From: DAOUJH01 sp965116555
GTDB taxonomy: Bacteria > Chloroflexota > Dehalococcoidia > Lucifugimonadales > QGNO01
Assembly: GCA_965116555.1 (NCBI GenBank)
Contig: OZ220698.1
Coordinates: 744,001 to 808,000 of the forward strand
Direction of reading: 5' to 3'
Length of the DNA stretch: 64,000 nucleotides
Position numbers and translations under genes: made by a program. Shown in pieces: positions 51,025-59,051 of the stretch (position 1 is its first letter; each line of letters opens with the position of its first letter). A model generated the notes under the pieces. The model was not told the origin of the DNA. It saw only the letters and a program-made list of their open reading frames with translations, and searched no databases.

Positions 51025-51312
51025 TCAGGGTTTGGAACAGGGAGTGGGGCAAAGGCGTTCCATTTCAACAACGGTTACTCCATAATCGCCCTGGCCGTAG
51101 TCGGCCAAGTGAAAGCTCTTCACCAGAGGATGGGCTTCCAGGTGTTGCCAGACGGCGTTGCGCACGGCGCCGGAGCCTTTTCCATGGACAATGCGCACCA
51201 TAAGGAGTTCGGCCATGAAAGCCTGGTCAAGGTACTTGTCCAGCCTGCTCACGGCTTCTTCTACGGGCAGACGGCGCAGGTGAAGTTCGGAGGGGATGGA
51301 CGAGTGTGACAT
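51025..51312 (-). CDS. Stand-alone Smr domain protein
   Basis: The 95-aa product is one Smr domain: ELHLRRLPVEEAVSRLDKYL, the central VRIVHGKGSGAVRNAVWQHL with the H-G-K-G-x-G loop, and YGVTVVEME at the end. Smr domains, as at the C-terminus of MutS2, have endonuclease activity on DNA or RNA. The usual D-L-H-G motif reads ELHL here. The gene begins five bases after the RelE toxin gene and precedes rarA by 44 bases. Confidence 0.85.
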   Translation of the reverse strand: MSHSSIPSELHLRRLPVEEAVSRLDKYLDQAFMAELLMVRIVHGKGSGAVRNAVWQHLEAHPLVKSFHLADYGQGDYGVTVVEMERLCPTPCSKP

Positions 51313-51317
51313 GAGCG

Positions 51318-51614
51318 CTATGAGAAGGCGTCCTCAATGCGCCTATAGGTTCGCTCACTTCTTCGTCTTATGGCTCCTACGTCTATCCTACGGATTTCTT
51401 CATTGATCTGGTAGATTATCCGCCAACTACCCACCCGCAGGCGAAAGACATGGTCGTACAGTTTCTCACATCCAGGAGGCATTGGGTCACTGGCTAGCGC
51501 ATGGAGAGCGCTGAGAATACGTCGATGGTCAGGTTCACGCAAGGCTCGCAACTCTCGTTCCACGCGGCGGCTGCGGAGTACAATCTCAAACTTGGGCTTC
51601 TCGCCGGCGCTCAT
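51318..51614 (-). CDS. relE: RelE/ParE-family toxin
   Basis: The 98-aa basic protein has the RelE pattern: FEIVLRSRRVERELRALREP, then LASDPMPPGCEKLYDHVFRL, RVGSWRIIYQIN and IRRIDVGAIRRRSERTYRRI. RelE toxins cut mRNA in the ribosome; ParE relatives act on gyrase, and the two are hard to tell apart by eye, but the R-x-G-x-W-R-I-I-Y core favours RelE. Its ATG lies inside the end of the antitoxin gene (29-base overlap) with GGAAGAG upstream. Confidence 0.88.
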   Translation of the reverse strand: MSAGEKPKFEIVLRSRRVERELRALREPDHRRILSALHALASDPMPPGCEKLYDHVFRLRVGSWRIIYQINEEIRRIDVGAIRRRSERTYRRIEDAFS

Positions 51615-51852
51615 ACTCTTCCAGGCTCGTGGACTCTTCTTCGGGGCTTCCCATGGCTTCCTTCATGGCTAGCACGTCTTCCAGGTCGTCCAGCTTCTCC
51701 ATCAGAGCTTCATACTCCCGGTAGCCGACCATCACTGCCTTTGGCTTGCCGTGCAGAGTGACATAGATAGGCGCGTCATAAGCCTGGAGCTGGGCTATAA
51801 GCGCAGCAAGGCCGGTCTTTACTTCGCTTACGGTAACGATTTTGGCAACCAT
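51586..51852 (-). CDS. Phd/YefM-family antitoxin
   Basis: The 88-aa protein begins MVAKIVTVSEVKTGLAALIA at ATG 51852 (GGTGGAG upstream), followed by YDAPIYVTLHGKPKAVMVGY and EYEALMEKLDDLEDVLAM, the Phd/YefM fold, with an acidic, unstructured C-terminus that would wrap the toxin. It neutralises the RelE-type toxin encoded with 29 bases of overlap and probably represses their promoter. Confidence 0.88.
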   Translation of the reverse strand: MVAKIVTVSEVKTGLAALIAQLQAYDAPIYVTLHGKPKAVMVGYREYEALMEKLDDLEDVLAMKEAMGSPEEESTSLEEYERRREAQV

Positions 51853-51951
51853 CTCCACCCCCGTTGGTTTTGTGGTGCATCCGTAGAGAATTGTACCATA
51901 TAGAGTACGATATCCAAGGAAAGCCGGGGCCTGCCTCGCATGGAAGACGCC

Positions 51952-52395
51952 TCAGGCCAGCGACGCTTCCACGCTGAGCTCGACGTTGCCCTGCATGGCT
52001 CCCGAAATGGGGCAGCCGTTCTTGGCGTCCTCCGCTGCCTGTCGGAAATCGTCCTCGCTCATGTCCGGCACATCGCCGACGACCTTGAGCGCGCTGGAGG
52101 CGACTTTGGCGCCGCCTTCGAACAGTTCGAACGTGACCGTGGCTTCGGCCTCCAGCTTGGTCGCAACCTTGCCGTCGCGTCCCAGCCGAGCCGACAGCGC
52201 CATGCAGAAGCAGCTTGCGTGCGCCGCCGCAACCAGCTCTTCCGGGCTGGTGTTTGGCCCCGCGGTCTCGTCGCTGCGCGCTTTCCAAGAGACGGGAAGC
52301 TCGTTGTACGCGCCTGAAGACGATGCGGTGACCGTCCCGGTTCCGGATGCGAGGTCGCCGCTCCAAACAGCTTGCGCGGATCTGGTGATAGCCAT
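51952..52395 (-). CDS. osmC: OsmC-family peroxiredoxin
   Basis: OsmC proteins reduce organic hydroperoxides with two cysteines. The 147-aa protein contains the peroxidatic Cys in AAAHASCFCMALSARLG and the resolving Cys in DAKNGCPISGAMQGNVELSV, plus GPNTSPEELV, and matches OsmC rather than Ohr in its GCPIS end. A complete, single gene divergent from the permease. GAGG lies just before the ATG. Confidence 0.92.
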   Translation of the reverse strand: MAITRSAQAVWSGDLASGTGTVTASSSGAYNELPVSWKARSDETAGPNTSPEELVAAAHASCFCMALSARLGRDGKVATKLEAEATVTFELFEGGAKVASSALKVVGDVPDMSEDDFRQAAEDAKNGCPISGAMQGNVELSVEASLA

Positions 52396-52545
52396 GACTC
52401 CTCCTTGGGGTGGTTACGAATGTAGGCCGCAAGTATAAGTGGGCGTGCGTTGGCGGGTCAAACAGCGGGCTCTTGACAAGTGAGTACAATTGGGAAGGCG
52501 GCACATCCTCTGAGAAACGCACCTGATGCGTGGATAGGACTAACT

Positions 52546-54282
52546 ATGGCTGCTGCAATCGTTAACGAACACGTCCGCTACGAACCGGATGAGAACCCGC
52601 CGCCTCTGATAGCGCTCGGAGCGGGCGCACAAGCAGCGATGCTCATCGTCGCTCCGGTGGTGCTTACCGTAGTTATAGTGGTTCGCATCGCAGAGGCGTC
52701 CGAGAGCTACCTGGTGTGGGGCGTTTTCGCCGCCTTGGTCGTCTGCGGACTGACCACCGTGCTCCAAGCCGCGCGATGGGGCCGCTTCGGCTCCGGCCAC
52801 GTGTTGATCATGGGCACGTCCGGAGCTTTCATAGCTGTCTGTGTGGCAGCCTTGAAGCTGGCCGGTCCAGCGACACTGGCCAGTCTTGTGGTCATCTCAT
52901 CACTATTCCAGTTCCTGCTGGCGGCCAGGCTATCGCTGCTGCGGCGCATCTTCACCCCGACTGTGACGGGCACGGTGATAATGCTGATTGCTGTGACGGT
53001 AGCGCCGGTGCTCTACGACTCGCTGTACAACGTGCCTGAGGGAACAGATTCCGCCGCCGCGCCGCTGGCCGCCGGAGTCACCCTAGCTGTCGTGGTGGCC
53101 ATGGTACTCCGTGCGCCGCCTTCTCTGCGACTATGGTCTCCAATCGCCGGCATCGTTGCGGGGTGCGCTGTTGGCGCTCCCTTCGGCCTATACGATGTCG
53201 GGGCCGTTGTCGACGCCGCATGGTTTGGCGTGCCGTTCCGTGACTGGCCCGGCTTCAACCTGGTGCCTAGTACCGAATTCTGGGCGCTGCTACCCGCCTT
53301 TATAGTTGTGACACTGGTGGGCGCCATAGAGACCATAGGGGACGGCGTGGCCATCCAGCGCATTTCACGCCGCCGTCCGCGCGCTACCGACTTCCGGGTA
53401 GTGCAGGGCGCCCTCAACGCCGACGGCATGGGCAACCTTCTCTCCGGGTTAAGCGCGACCCTACCGAACACCACCTACTCCACCAGCATCTCACTTGCCG
53501 AGGTGACGGGCATTGGAGCACGGAGGGTGGGCGTCATAATAGGCATCACTATATTTGCACTGGCCTTCTTCCCCAAGTTTGCAGCTCTGCTCATCGCCAT
53601 TCCCGCTCCGGTAGCCGCCGCATACATTCTGGTTTTGATTGCGCTGCTCTTCGTGCAGGGCATGAAAATCATCATCCAGGATGGGATTGACCATCGCAAG
53701 GCTGCGGTGGCGGGTGTGGCCTTCTGGATTGGTGTGGGATTCCAGAACGGATGGATGTTTCCAGATCTGTTGGGTGATGGCTTCCTTGGCATTCTGCTGA
53801 GCAACGGTATGACCTCCGGGGCGATTGTCGCAGTCCTGATGATGGTTTTCTTGGAACTCACCGGCCCCCGGCGCAAACGGTTGCGCATGGATATGGACGA
53901 AGAGACGCTTCCCAAACTCGGTGAGTTTCTCAGGGAGTTCGCAAGGGACGCCAAGTGGACTGACGCCTCAGCCGAGCGGCTGGTGCTGGTGGGGGAGGAG
54001 ACGCTGCACAGCATGACGTCTAACGATGACGACCCGGAGCTGGCGAGCGGACGACGCCTGGTGGTCACCGCCCGCTCCGTGGGCGGCGGCGCCGAGTTGG
54101 AGTTCGTCTCCGCAACGGAGGAGGAGAACCTGGAGGACAGGCTTGCCTACATGGGCGAGAACCCTGACATTTCAGACGGACGAGACATATCCTTCAATCT
54201 GCTGCGACACCTCTCATCGTCCGTGAAGCATCAAAAGTACCACGGCGTAGACATAGTATCCGTCAACGTTGCGAAAACCTGA
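52546..54282 (+). CDS. Nucleobase-type (NCS2) permease with C-terminal kinase-like ATPase domain
   Basis: I start at ATG 52546, giving 578 aa; a GTG at 52480 is possible. Residues 25-440 are a xanthine/uracil permease core with about twelve to fourteen helices, including LIMGTSGAFIAVCVAAL, TVTGTVIMLIAVTVAPV and LLSGLSATLPNTTYSTSISL, the last matching the family's helix 10 region. Residues about 445-578 are cytoplasmic and resemble a GHKL/RsbW-type ATP-binding domain (ERLVLVGEETLHSM; ELEFVSATEEENLEDRLA; ISFNLLRHLSSSVKHQKYHG). The substrate is not certain; the key residues of known uracil or xanthine carriers are not all visible. Confidence 0.82.
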   Translation: MAAAIVNEHVRYEPDENPPPLIALGAGAQAAMLIVAPVVLTVVIVVRIAEASESYLVWGVFAALVVCGLTTVLQAARWGRFGSGHVLIMGTSGAFIAVCVAALKLAGPATLASLVVISSLFQFLLAARLSLLRRIFTPTVTGTVIMLIAVTVAPVLYDSLYNVPEGTDSAAAPLAAGVTLAVVVAMVLRAPPSLRLWSPIAGIVAGCAVGAPFGLYDVGAVVDAAWFGVPFRDWPGFNLVPSTEFWALLPAFIVVTLVGAIETIGDGVAIQRISRRRPRATDFRVVQGALNADGMGNLLSGLSATLPNTTYSTSISLAEVTGIGARRVGVIIGITIFALAFFPKFAALLIAIPAPVAAAYILVLIALLFVQGMKIIIQDGIDHRKAAVAGVAFWIGVGFQNGWMFPDLLGDGFLGILLSNGMTSGAIVAVLMMVFLELTGPRRKRLRMDMDEETLPKLGEFLREFARDAKWTDASAERLVLVGEETLHSMTSNDDDPELASGRRLVVTARSVGGGAELEFVSATEEENLEDRLAYMGENPDISDGRDISFNLLRHLSSSVKHQKYHGVDIVSVNVAKT

Positions 54283-54379
54283 GCCCCACGGGGGAAGGTG
54301 ACTACTACGGCGTCTTGGTCCCTTGTACCCACAAAGAGACAAGGGAAGGGGATGGATTGCGCCGAGGAAGCGGAGCGAT

Positions 54380-55198
54380 TTAGCCGGGGCCCAGGCCACC
54401 CCCAAGCTGCAATCCGCACTGAGCTACCGCTCCAAACAGCGCGAAGAACGACGCTTCGTCCCCTGCAGCCAGTGTCTCAGCGAAGGTCTCAGGCCCACCC
54501 ATTTGCTCCACAACACACTGCATGTTCTCCCTTTCTTCCGGGGCGGCGCCCAGAACCATAGCGGCGCCCTGCCATTCTTCCTCGTTCAGGCAGGTCAATG
54601 CCAGGATGAAGGCAGACATGCTCCCAGCCTGGGCAGCTTGATCGCCCGATTCCCCTGCCAGCATCAGAGCACGCAGGTCAATTCCTTCCATTCCTGTACG
54701 GATGCATGCAGAGGTCTCCGTGCTCAGCGGGCCGGTGCCCGCCAAGATTCCAGTTAGAAACATGCGCAACAGTGTTTCATCACTAAAGCAGCCAAACACC
54801 TGTGCCTGCTCTTCGGGTGACGCCATTTCCGGAGCAGCGAAGATCTGCATCAGGCTCGCGACATCCGCCACTCCTGTAATACAGGCCAGCTCGGTCTCCG
54901 ACAGCTCTGACGCAATCGCCATGGGGTCATCCAGAGGCAGAGGCGCTATTCCACCTGCATCGGCGGCTGGCTCAGGCACAGCAGTAGCAGTAGGTATAGG
55001 AACCGGAGTAGGTGTGGGCACCGGCGTGGGGGTAGCCGTAGGTGTTGGGGTCGGAACCGGTGTGGGAGTAGCTGTCGGTGTGGGTGTAGGCTCGCTACCG
55101 CATGCAAGGAGGGCCACAAGTGCAATCAACACTGCTACAAAGCTGAGTTTGGTTATCAATTTGACTCTTCCTCGGGTTGAATATCTGTGTATTTTCAT
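54380..55198 (-). CDS. Lipoprotein with Thr-Pro linker and unknown helical domain
   Basis: The start is the ATG at 55198 (MKIHRYSTRGRVKLITKLSF); a GTG at 55234 would add twelve residues. The signal ends in the lipobox ALLAC. A 50-residue linker of TPTPT and PVPTP units is followed by about 190 mostly helical residues with conserved-looking Cys (ETELACITGVADVASLMQIF; QVFGCFSDETLLRMFLTGIL; CLNEEEWQGAAMVLG), in repeats of about 60 residues. I recognise no family. The protein should be exposed outside the cell and lipid-anchored. Confidence 0.75.
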   Translation of the reverse strand: MKIHRYSTRGRVKLITKLSFVAVLIALVALLACGSEPTPTPTATPTPVPTPTPTATPTPVPTPTPVPIPTATAVPEPAADAGGIAPLPLDDPMAIASELSETELACITGVADVASLMQIFAAPEMASPEEQAQVFGCFSDETLLRMFLTGILAGTGPLSTETSACIRTGMEGIDLRALMLAGESGDQAAQAGSMSAFILALTCLNEEEWQGAAMVLGAAPEERENMQCVVEQMGGPETFAETLAAGDEASFFALFGAVAQCGLQLGGGLGPG

Positions 55199-55238
55199 GA
55201 TACTCCAATTGCTTATGGTCTGCCACGATTCCACTTAC

Positions 55239-57017
55239 TCACATCAGGTGACTTTGGGGCCTTCCCTTCCACGTCACCGCCTGCTCCAGCATCTCAATGG
55301 CATTGCTACGGGTTACACCGCTATCGGAACCTAGCATCTGACTAAGCTCCGTTACCCTGGATTCATCGGTTAGATTCTCCACCGATGTCGCGGTTCTATC
55401 ATGTGAGGCACGTTTCATAACTTTGGCATGGATGTCTGCGTAGCACGCTATCTGCGGTAGGTGGGTTACGCATAGCACCTGGTGACTCTTGGACAGTCCC
55501 CATAGTTTCTGGCCCAAGACACCCCCGACTCGACCTCCTACACCCGCATCAACCTCATCAAACACCAGGATCGGGATCCGGTCGGCGGTAGACAGGATGG
55601 TCTTTATGGCAAGCATCAGCCTGGCGGCTTCTCCACCGGAGGCTATCCTGGCCAAGGGTCGTGGCGGTTCCCCCAGGTTGAGTGAGATCAAGAATTCTAC
55701 GAAGTCTATACCTGTACCGTCGAAAGCGAGGTGCCTGACGCCTTCTCCATTTAAGGAGGTGGCGTCTGGGCCGGTCTCAACCGGTACGCCGTCCTCCGAC
55801 TCTGATTGACGGATATCCACGCGCACTTGTGTCTGTGCCAAGGCCAGCTCCGCGACTTCCTCTTGGATGGCGCTGGCCAGACGCTTGGCAGCATGCTGTC
55901 TGGCCTGAGAGAGCTGACCCGCCAGCCTGCCAACCTGCTCTTGAAGCTCTTGCTCCAGGGATTCTAACTCCTCCGTGCGCTCTTCGCTGTGATACAGCTT
56001 CTCCAAGTCTTTTGAGGCCTTCTCACCGAAATCCAGGATTTCTTCTATTGTGCTGCCGTACTTCCTCTTCAGACCTCTAATCAAGTCCAGGCGCTCCTCA
56101 ATTTCCTGGAGACGATCCGGATTGTACTCAATGCTGTCGCGGTAGCTGCGGAGTGTACGCGCCAACTCTTCTACCTGGTGCGTCAAGGCATCCAGCGACG
56201 GAATGTCCTGACTCAATGATGGGTCCAACTGCTCCAGCTGGGCGATGTCCCGGGCCACCTGTCCCATGAGGTCCATAACTGATCCCTGCAGGTCAAGGCC
56301 GTCGTATAGAACTCTATAAGCGTGGTCTGACAGCTCGATAATTCGCTCCGCATTGGCGGCCCGGTCACGCTCAAGGGACAGCTCTTTATCTTCATCCGGA
56401 CGAAGATCGGCGGCGCTAATCTCCGCCACCTGATATTTCAGAAAGTCCATCCGCTGGGCAAAGTCCCGCTCTTCCCTCTGAAGCCGGTCCAGCTCCCGCC
56501 GTACCTCCAATAGCTGGCGAACCTGCTCTGCTACCTGAGTCCGGAGTTGCCATAGCCCACCGTACCTATCCAGTATGTCCATGTGCTCACGCACACGGAA
56601 TAGGGACAAGTGCTGGTTTTGGCCGTGGATGTCTACTAAATGTTCGGCCAGGGTGTTCAACAGCCTGAGAGGTACAATTCGCCCGTTTACACGGCACGTA
56701 TTGCGTCCATCCAGGTTGACTTCGCGAGCGAGAATCAGCTCCTCTTCGCTACCGTCAATCTCGTATTCATCCAGGGTAGTTTTGATTTTCTGAGCGACAT
56801 CTCCGTTGAGCAGGAATATGCCCTCCACTCTGGACTGGCGCGCCCCGGAGCGCACCATGCCGCCATCGGCGCGTCCTCCCAATAGAAGGCTCAGCGCATC
56901 CACGATGATAGACTTGCCGGCCCCAGTTTCTCCCGTGAGCACGTTAAAGCCGGGCGCCAACTCCACTTCAATCTGCTCTATGGTGGCAAAGTTGGTGACG
57001 CTAAGAAGTCTGAGCAT
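55239..57017 (-). CDS. recN: DNA repair protein RecN
   Basis: RecN is an SMC-like ATPase that acts early in double-strand break repair. The 592-aa protein has Walker A (FNVLTGETGAGKSIIVDALS), a coiled-coil middle of about 200 residues (RELDRLQREERDFAQRMDFL; ELEQ repeats), the ABC-like signature LARIASGGEAARLMLAIK and Walker B ILVFDEVDAGVGGRVG. An acidic insert near residue 410 (QSESEDGVPVETGPDATS) is longer than usual. It lies upstream of the lipoprotein gene, and downstream of the selenoprotein gene on the same strand. Confidence 0.95.
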   Translation of the reverse strand: MLRLLSVTNFATIEQIEVELAPGFNVLTGETGAGKSIIVDALSLLLGGRADGGMVRSGARQSRVEGIFLLNGDVAQKIKTTLDEYEIDGSEEELILAREVNLDGRNTCRVNGRIVPLRLLNTLAEHLVDIHGQNQHLSLFRVREHMDILDRYGGLWQLRTQVAEQVRQLLEVRRELDRLQREERDFAQRMDFLKYQVAEISAADLRPDEDKELSLERDRAANAERIIELSDHAYRVLYDGLDLQGSVMDLMGQVARDIAQLEQLDPSLSQDIPSLDALTHQVEELARTLRSYRDSIEYNPDRLQEIEERLDLIRGLKRKYGSTIEEILDFGEKASKDLEKLYHSEERTEELESLEQELQEQVGRLAGQLSQARQHAAKRLASAIQEEVAELALAQTQVRVDIRQSESEDGVPVETGPDATSLNGEGVRHLAFDGTGIDFVEFLISLNLGEPPRPLARIASGGEAARLMLAIKTILSTADRIPILVFDEVDAGVGGRVGGVLGQKLWGLSKSHQVLCVTHLPQIACYADIHAKVMKRASHDRTATSVENLTDESRVTELSQMLGSDSGVTRSNAIEMLEQAVTWKGRPQSHLM

Positions 57018-57078
57018 GACGTTGTCCGCACAAACCCCGGCTACAATGCAGGGTTAGGTGCACATCTTCGCACTGGCG

Positions 57079-57684
57079 CTATACCTGGGAGAGATCACGG
57101 AACACCTGCTGCCATTTCTCCGCAGACTCTACGCTGTATCCTCCACGGTACGCTATTACCCCATCGGCATCTATGGCTAACTTGGCTGGCTGCCGCAAGA
57201 CATTGTATTCCGGCAGCATGGCGGCAGGCGCCTTGGCAACCGGCCAGGGGTAGTCCTGTCCGTCTCTGTAACTGACCAGGGTTCCCAGACCCTCTGTCGG
57301 GTCGATGCCAATTCCATAGAAATCCACAGAGTCCTGGTACTCCGGGTAAACATCCTTTAGCAACCGTAACTCGGTGCGACAAGTTGGTCACCAGGTGGTG
57401 AAGAAGTAGAGGACTACGGGGCGTCCCTGTCCCATCAGTTCGGCCAGTTGTACGGGCTGATCAGTGGATATCTCGGTCAGAGTGAAGTCGGGCGCCAGGT
57501 CACCAACCTTATTCCCAGTTGCGGGGGTTGAGGTATCAGTTGTGGCAGGCGCCGTAGCAATCGGAGTCGGTACTGGCTCATTGGTAGGGGTAGCTGTCGG
57601 TGTAGTGCTGCTACAGGCTATGCCGAAGAGCAAAAGAAGTGCTCCCAGAGCAACGCACTGCCTTTTGATTGCAGAGAAAACCAT
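57079..57684 (-). CDS. Thioredoxin-like (TlpA/ResA-type) lipoprotein with selenocysteine in the active site
   Basis: Read through one in-frame TGA (57390-57388), the frame gives a complete 201-aa protein. It has a lipoprotein signal (LLLLFGIAC, Cys24), a Thr/Pro linker, then a full TlpA-like thioredoxin fold: GDLAPDFTLTEISTDQPVQL, RPVVLYFFTTW, [TGA], PTCRTELRLLKDVYPEYQDS, and the cis-Pro region LRQPAKLAIDADGVIAYRGG. The TGA falls on the first Cys of the CxxC site (codon 99), so the motif is W-U-P-T-C. The distal Cys and both halves are intact, with no frameshift. A SECIS-like hairpin follows, and selA is 4 kb away. The protein likely reduces disulfides or peroxides outside the membrane. A pseudogene with a chance TGA is the alternative. 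Confidence 0.82.
57360..57390 (-). promoter_or_regulatory. Bacterial SECIS-like element after the in-frame TGA
   Basis: Ten bases after the TGA, GCACCG (57377-57372) pairs with CGGUUGC (57366-57360), leaving one bulged U and a five-base loop AGUUA with G in second position. Bacterial SECIS elements that bind SelB need a small hairpin with a G in the first loop positions about 16-37 bases from the UGA, and the E. coli fdhF element also has a bulged U. The fit is good, but short hairpins arise by chance. Confidence 0.6.
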
Positions 57685-57692
57685 CAGAATCC

Positions 57693-57698
57693 ATTATA
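57693..57698 (-). promoter_or_regulatory. -10 box of the selenoprotein gene
   Basis: A perfect TATAAT on the minus strand ends eight bases before the ATG at 57684. No ribosome binding site fits between, so the transcript may begin at or next to the start codon. Confidence 0.45.
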
Positions 57699-57901
57699 TC
57701 ATCTAAAGGCGTACGTAATCCGGGTACTTTCTTCCTAATTGGCCAGTTATATTGTGGAACGGGGTGAAGTAGAGGCAACCCTAGCAGGTTAACCGCTAGT
57801 GGTTTATTCTGAGCCATCAATATACTAGACTCGGGGCACTCTCCTGAGCCATTCATGGAGTGTTCACCAAAACGCATAACCACGGAGGTAGACTGCGGTA
57901 A

Positions 57902-59011
57902 TTGTTGCGTTTTCTGAAGATTCTTGACGCCAAGCGAATCATCCTAGTCATCGGCATTGCCGTAGTTGCACTGCTCGTGCAGCCGAACCACAGACCGGGA
58001 GGACAGGAATTGCCCGTGGTGCGGCTGATTAGTGTCGAGCCGTCCTCTCAGGTTCTGGAAGGAAATCGCTTGAGCGTTACTTTAGGTATCTCCCCACCTG
58101 TCAGTGCAGGCGATCCAGGTCTCACAGGAGGGAGACTCATAGGCGGGATTATAGTATGGGACTCTTGGAAAGGTGAGGGCGCCGACGCATTGGTTGCCTT
58201 TGCTTTCCATCCAGGCGACCAGACCGACGTTGTATCGTACGGGGTAGATGTGGCAGATGATGACGGAGCGATAAACACAAATCGAACCATCAGAATCGAG
58301 GTCAACTCCGTATTTCCGGAGTACGCCGTAGGGAGCCCTTCAGGGGCAACAGTACGTGTACTGGATAAGGATAGCGCCGGGCCTCCGCCACCACCACCAC
58401 AACAGCCGCCTCCGCCGCCAGAAGACACGCCTATACCGGAGCCACCACCTCCGCCACCTGAGGACACGCCTATACCGGAGCCACCACCTCCGCCACCGCC
58501 TGAGGACACGCCCATACCGGAGCCGCCGCCTCCACCACCGCCTGAGGACACGCCCATACCGGAGCCGCCGCCTCCGCCACCGCCTGAGAACACGCCCATA
58601 CCGGAGCCGCCGCCTCCACCACCGCCTGAGGACACGCCCATACCGGAGCCGCCGCCTCCACCACCGCCTGAGGACACGCCCATACCGGAGCCGCCGCCTC
58701 CAACGCCGACACTGGTACCACCACCCATGAATACGCCTGAACAGACGCCGATACCCACTGCGGAGCCTACGCTCGGTCCTCTCTCAACAACGCCTCAGCC
58801 GTCCGACACGGCGTCTGCGCCGGAGCTGGTGCAACCAGGGCTGGACCAGCCATCTGCTCCGGTGATGAGTAGGGCGATACCGCGTGTCCGCGAGGCGCTG
58901 GGGGGCATAGCTTCAACACCCCGGCGACGCATTACGCTCATCATCATCCAAGGTCTGGCAAGCGTCTTTGCCGCCGCCGTATTTGCCCGCCTTATACTGC
59001 GGCGTGAGTGA
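57902..59011 (+). CDS. Cell-surface protein with Pro-rich tandem repeats
   Basis: The 369-aa product starts at TTG 57902, with GGAGG thirteen bases upstream, a wide spacing. It has an N-terminal membrane helix or signal (RIILVIGIAVVALLVQP), a beta domain like Calx-beta (residues 40-150, EPSSQVLEGNRLSVTLGI; NTNRTIRIEVNS), about 100 residues of EDTPIPEPPPPPPP repeats, a Thr/Pro stretch and a C-terminal helix with RRE at its end. The protein may span the cell envelope, the Pro stretch acting as a stiff spacer as in TonB-like or wall-spanning proteins. Function unknown. Confidence 0.75.
   Translation: MLRFLKILDAKRIILVIGIAVVALLVQPNHRPGGQELPVVRLISVEPSSQVLEGNRLSVTLGISPPVSAGDPGLTGGRLIGGIIVWDSWKGEGADALVAFAFHPGDQTDVVSYGVDVADDDGAINTNRTIRIEVNSVFPEYAVGSPSGATVRVLDKDSAGPPPPPPQQPPPPPEDTPIPEPPPPPPEDTPIPEPPPPPPPEDTPIPEPPPPPPPEDTPIPEPPPPPPPENTPIPEPPPPPPPEDTPIPEPPPPPPPEDTPIPEPPPPTPTLVPPPMNTPEQTPIPTAEPTLGPLSTTPQPSDTASAPELVQPGLDQPSAPVMSRAIPRVREALGGIASTPRRRITLIIIQGLASVFAAAVFARLILRRE
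58421..58706 (+). repeat. Seven tandem 42-bp repeats in coding sequence
   Basis: Units of GAGGACACGCCCATACCGGA plus a Pro-codon run (CCG CCA and similar) repeat seven times; the first copy is three bases shorter. Copies 3 to 7 differ in only a few third positions, so expansion looks recent. Copy number probably varies between strains. Confidence 0.9.
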
Positions 59012-59051
59012 GGTAGCTCCTGGCTATAAGACTGGTGTACCCAGCCGTGTG

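Noticed and set aside
52473..52490. TTGACA with TACAAT before the permease
   Set aside because: The spacing is six bases, so they cannot work together as -35 and -10.
57611..57883. A 90-codon minus-strand frame overlapping the selenoprotein start
   Set aside because: No ribosome binding site or protein-like pattern, and it runs over the TATAAT box of the real gene.
58048..58758. A Gly-rich 236-codon minus-strand frame resembling a structural protein
   Set aside because: It is the reverse complement of the Pro-codon repeats; proline codons read backwards give glycine. The plus strand has the signal peptide, beta domain and membrane helix.
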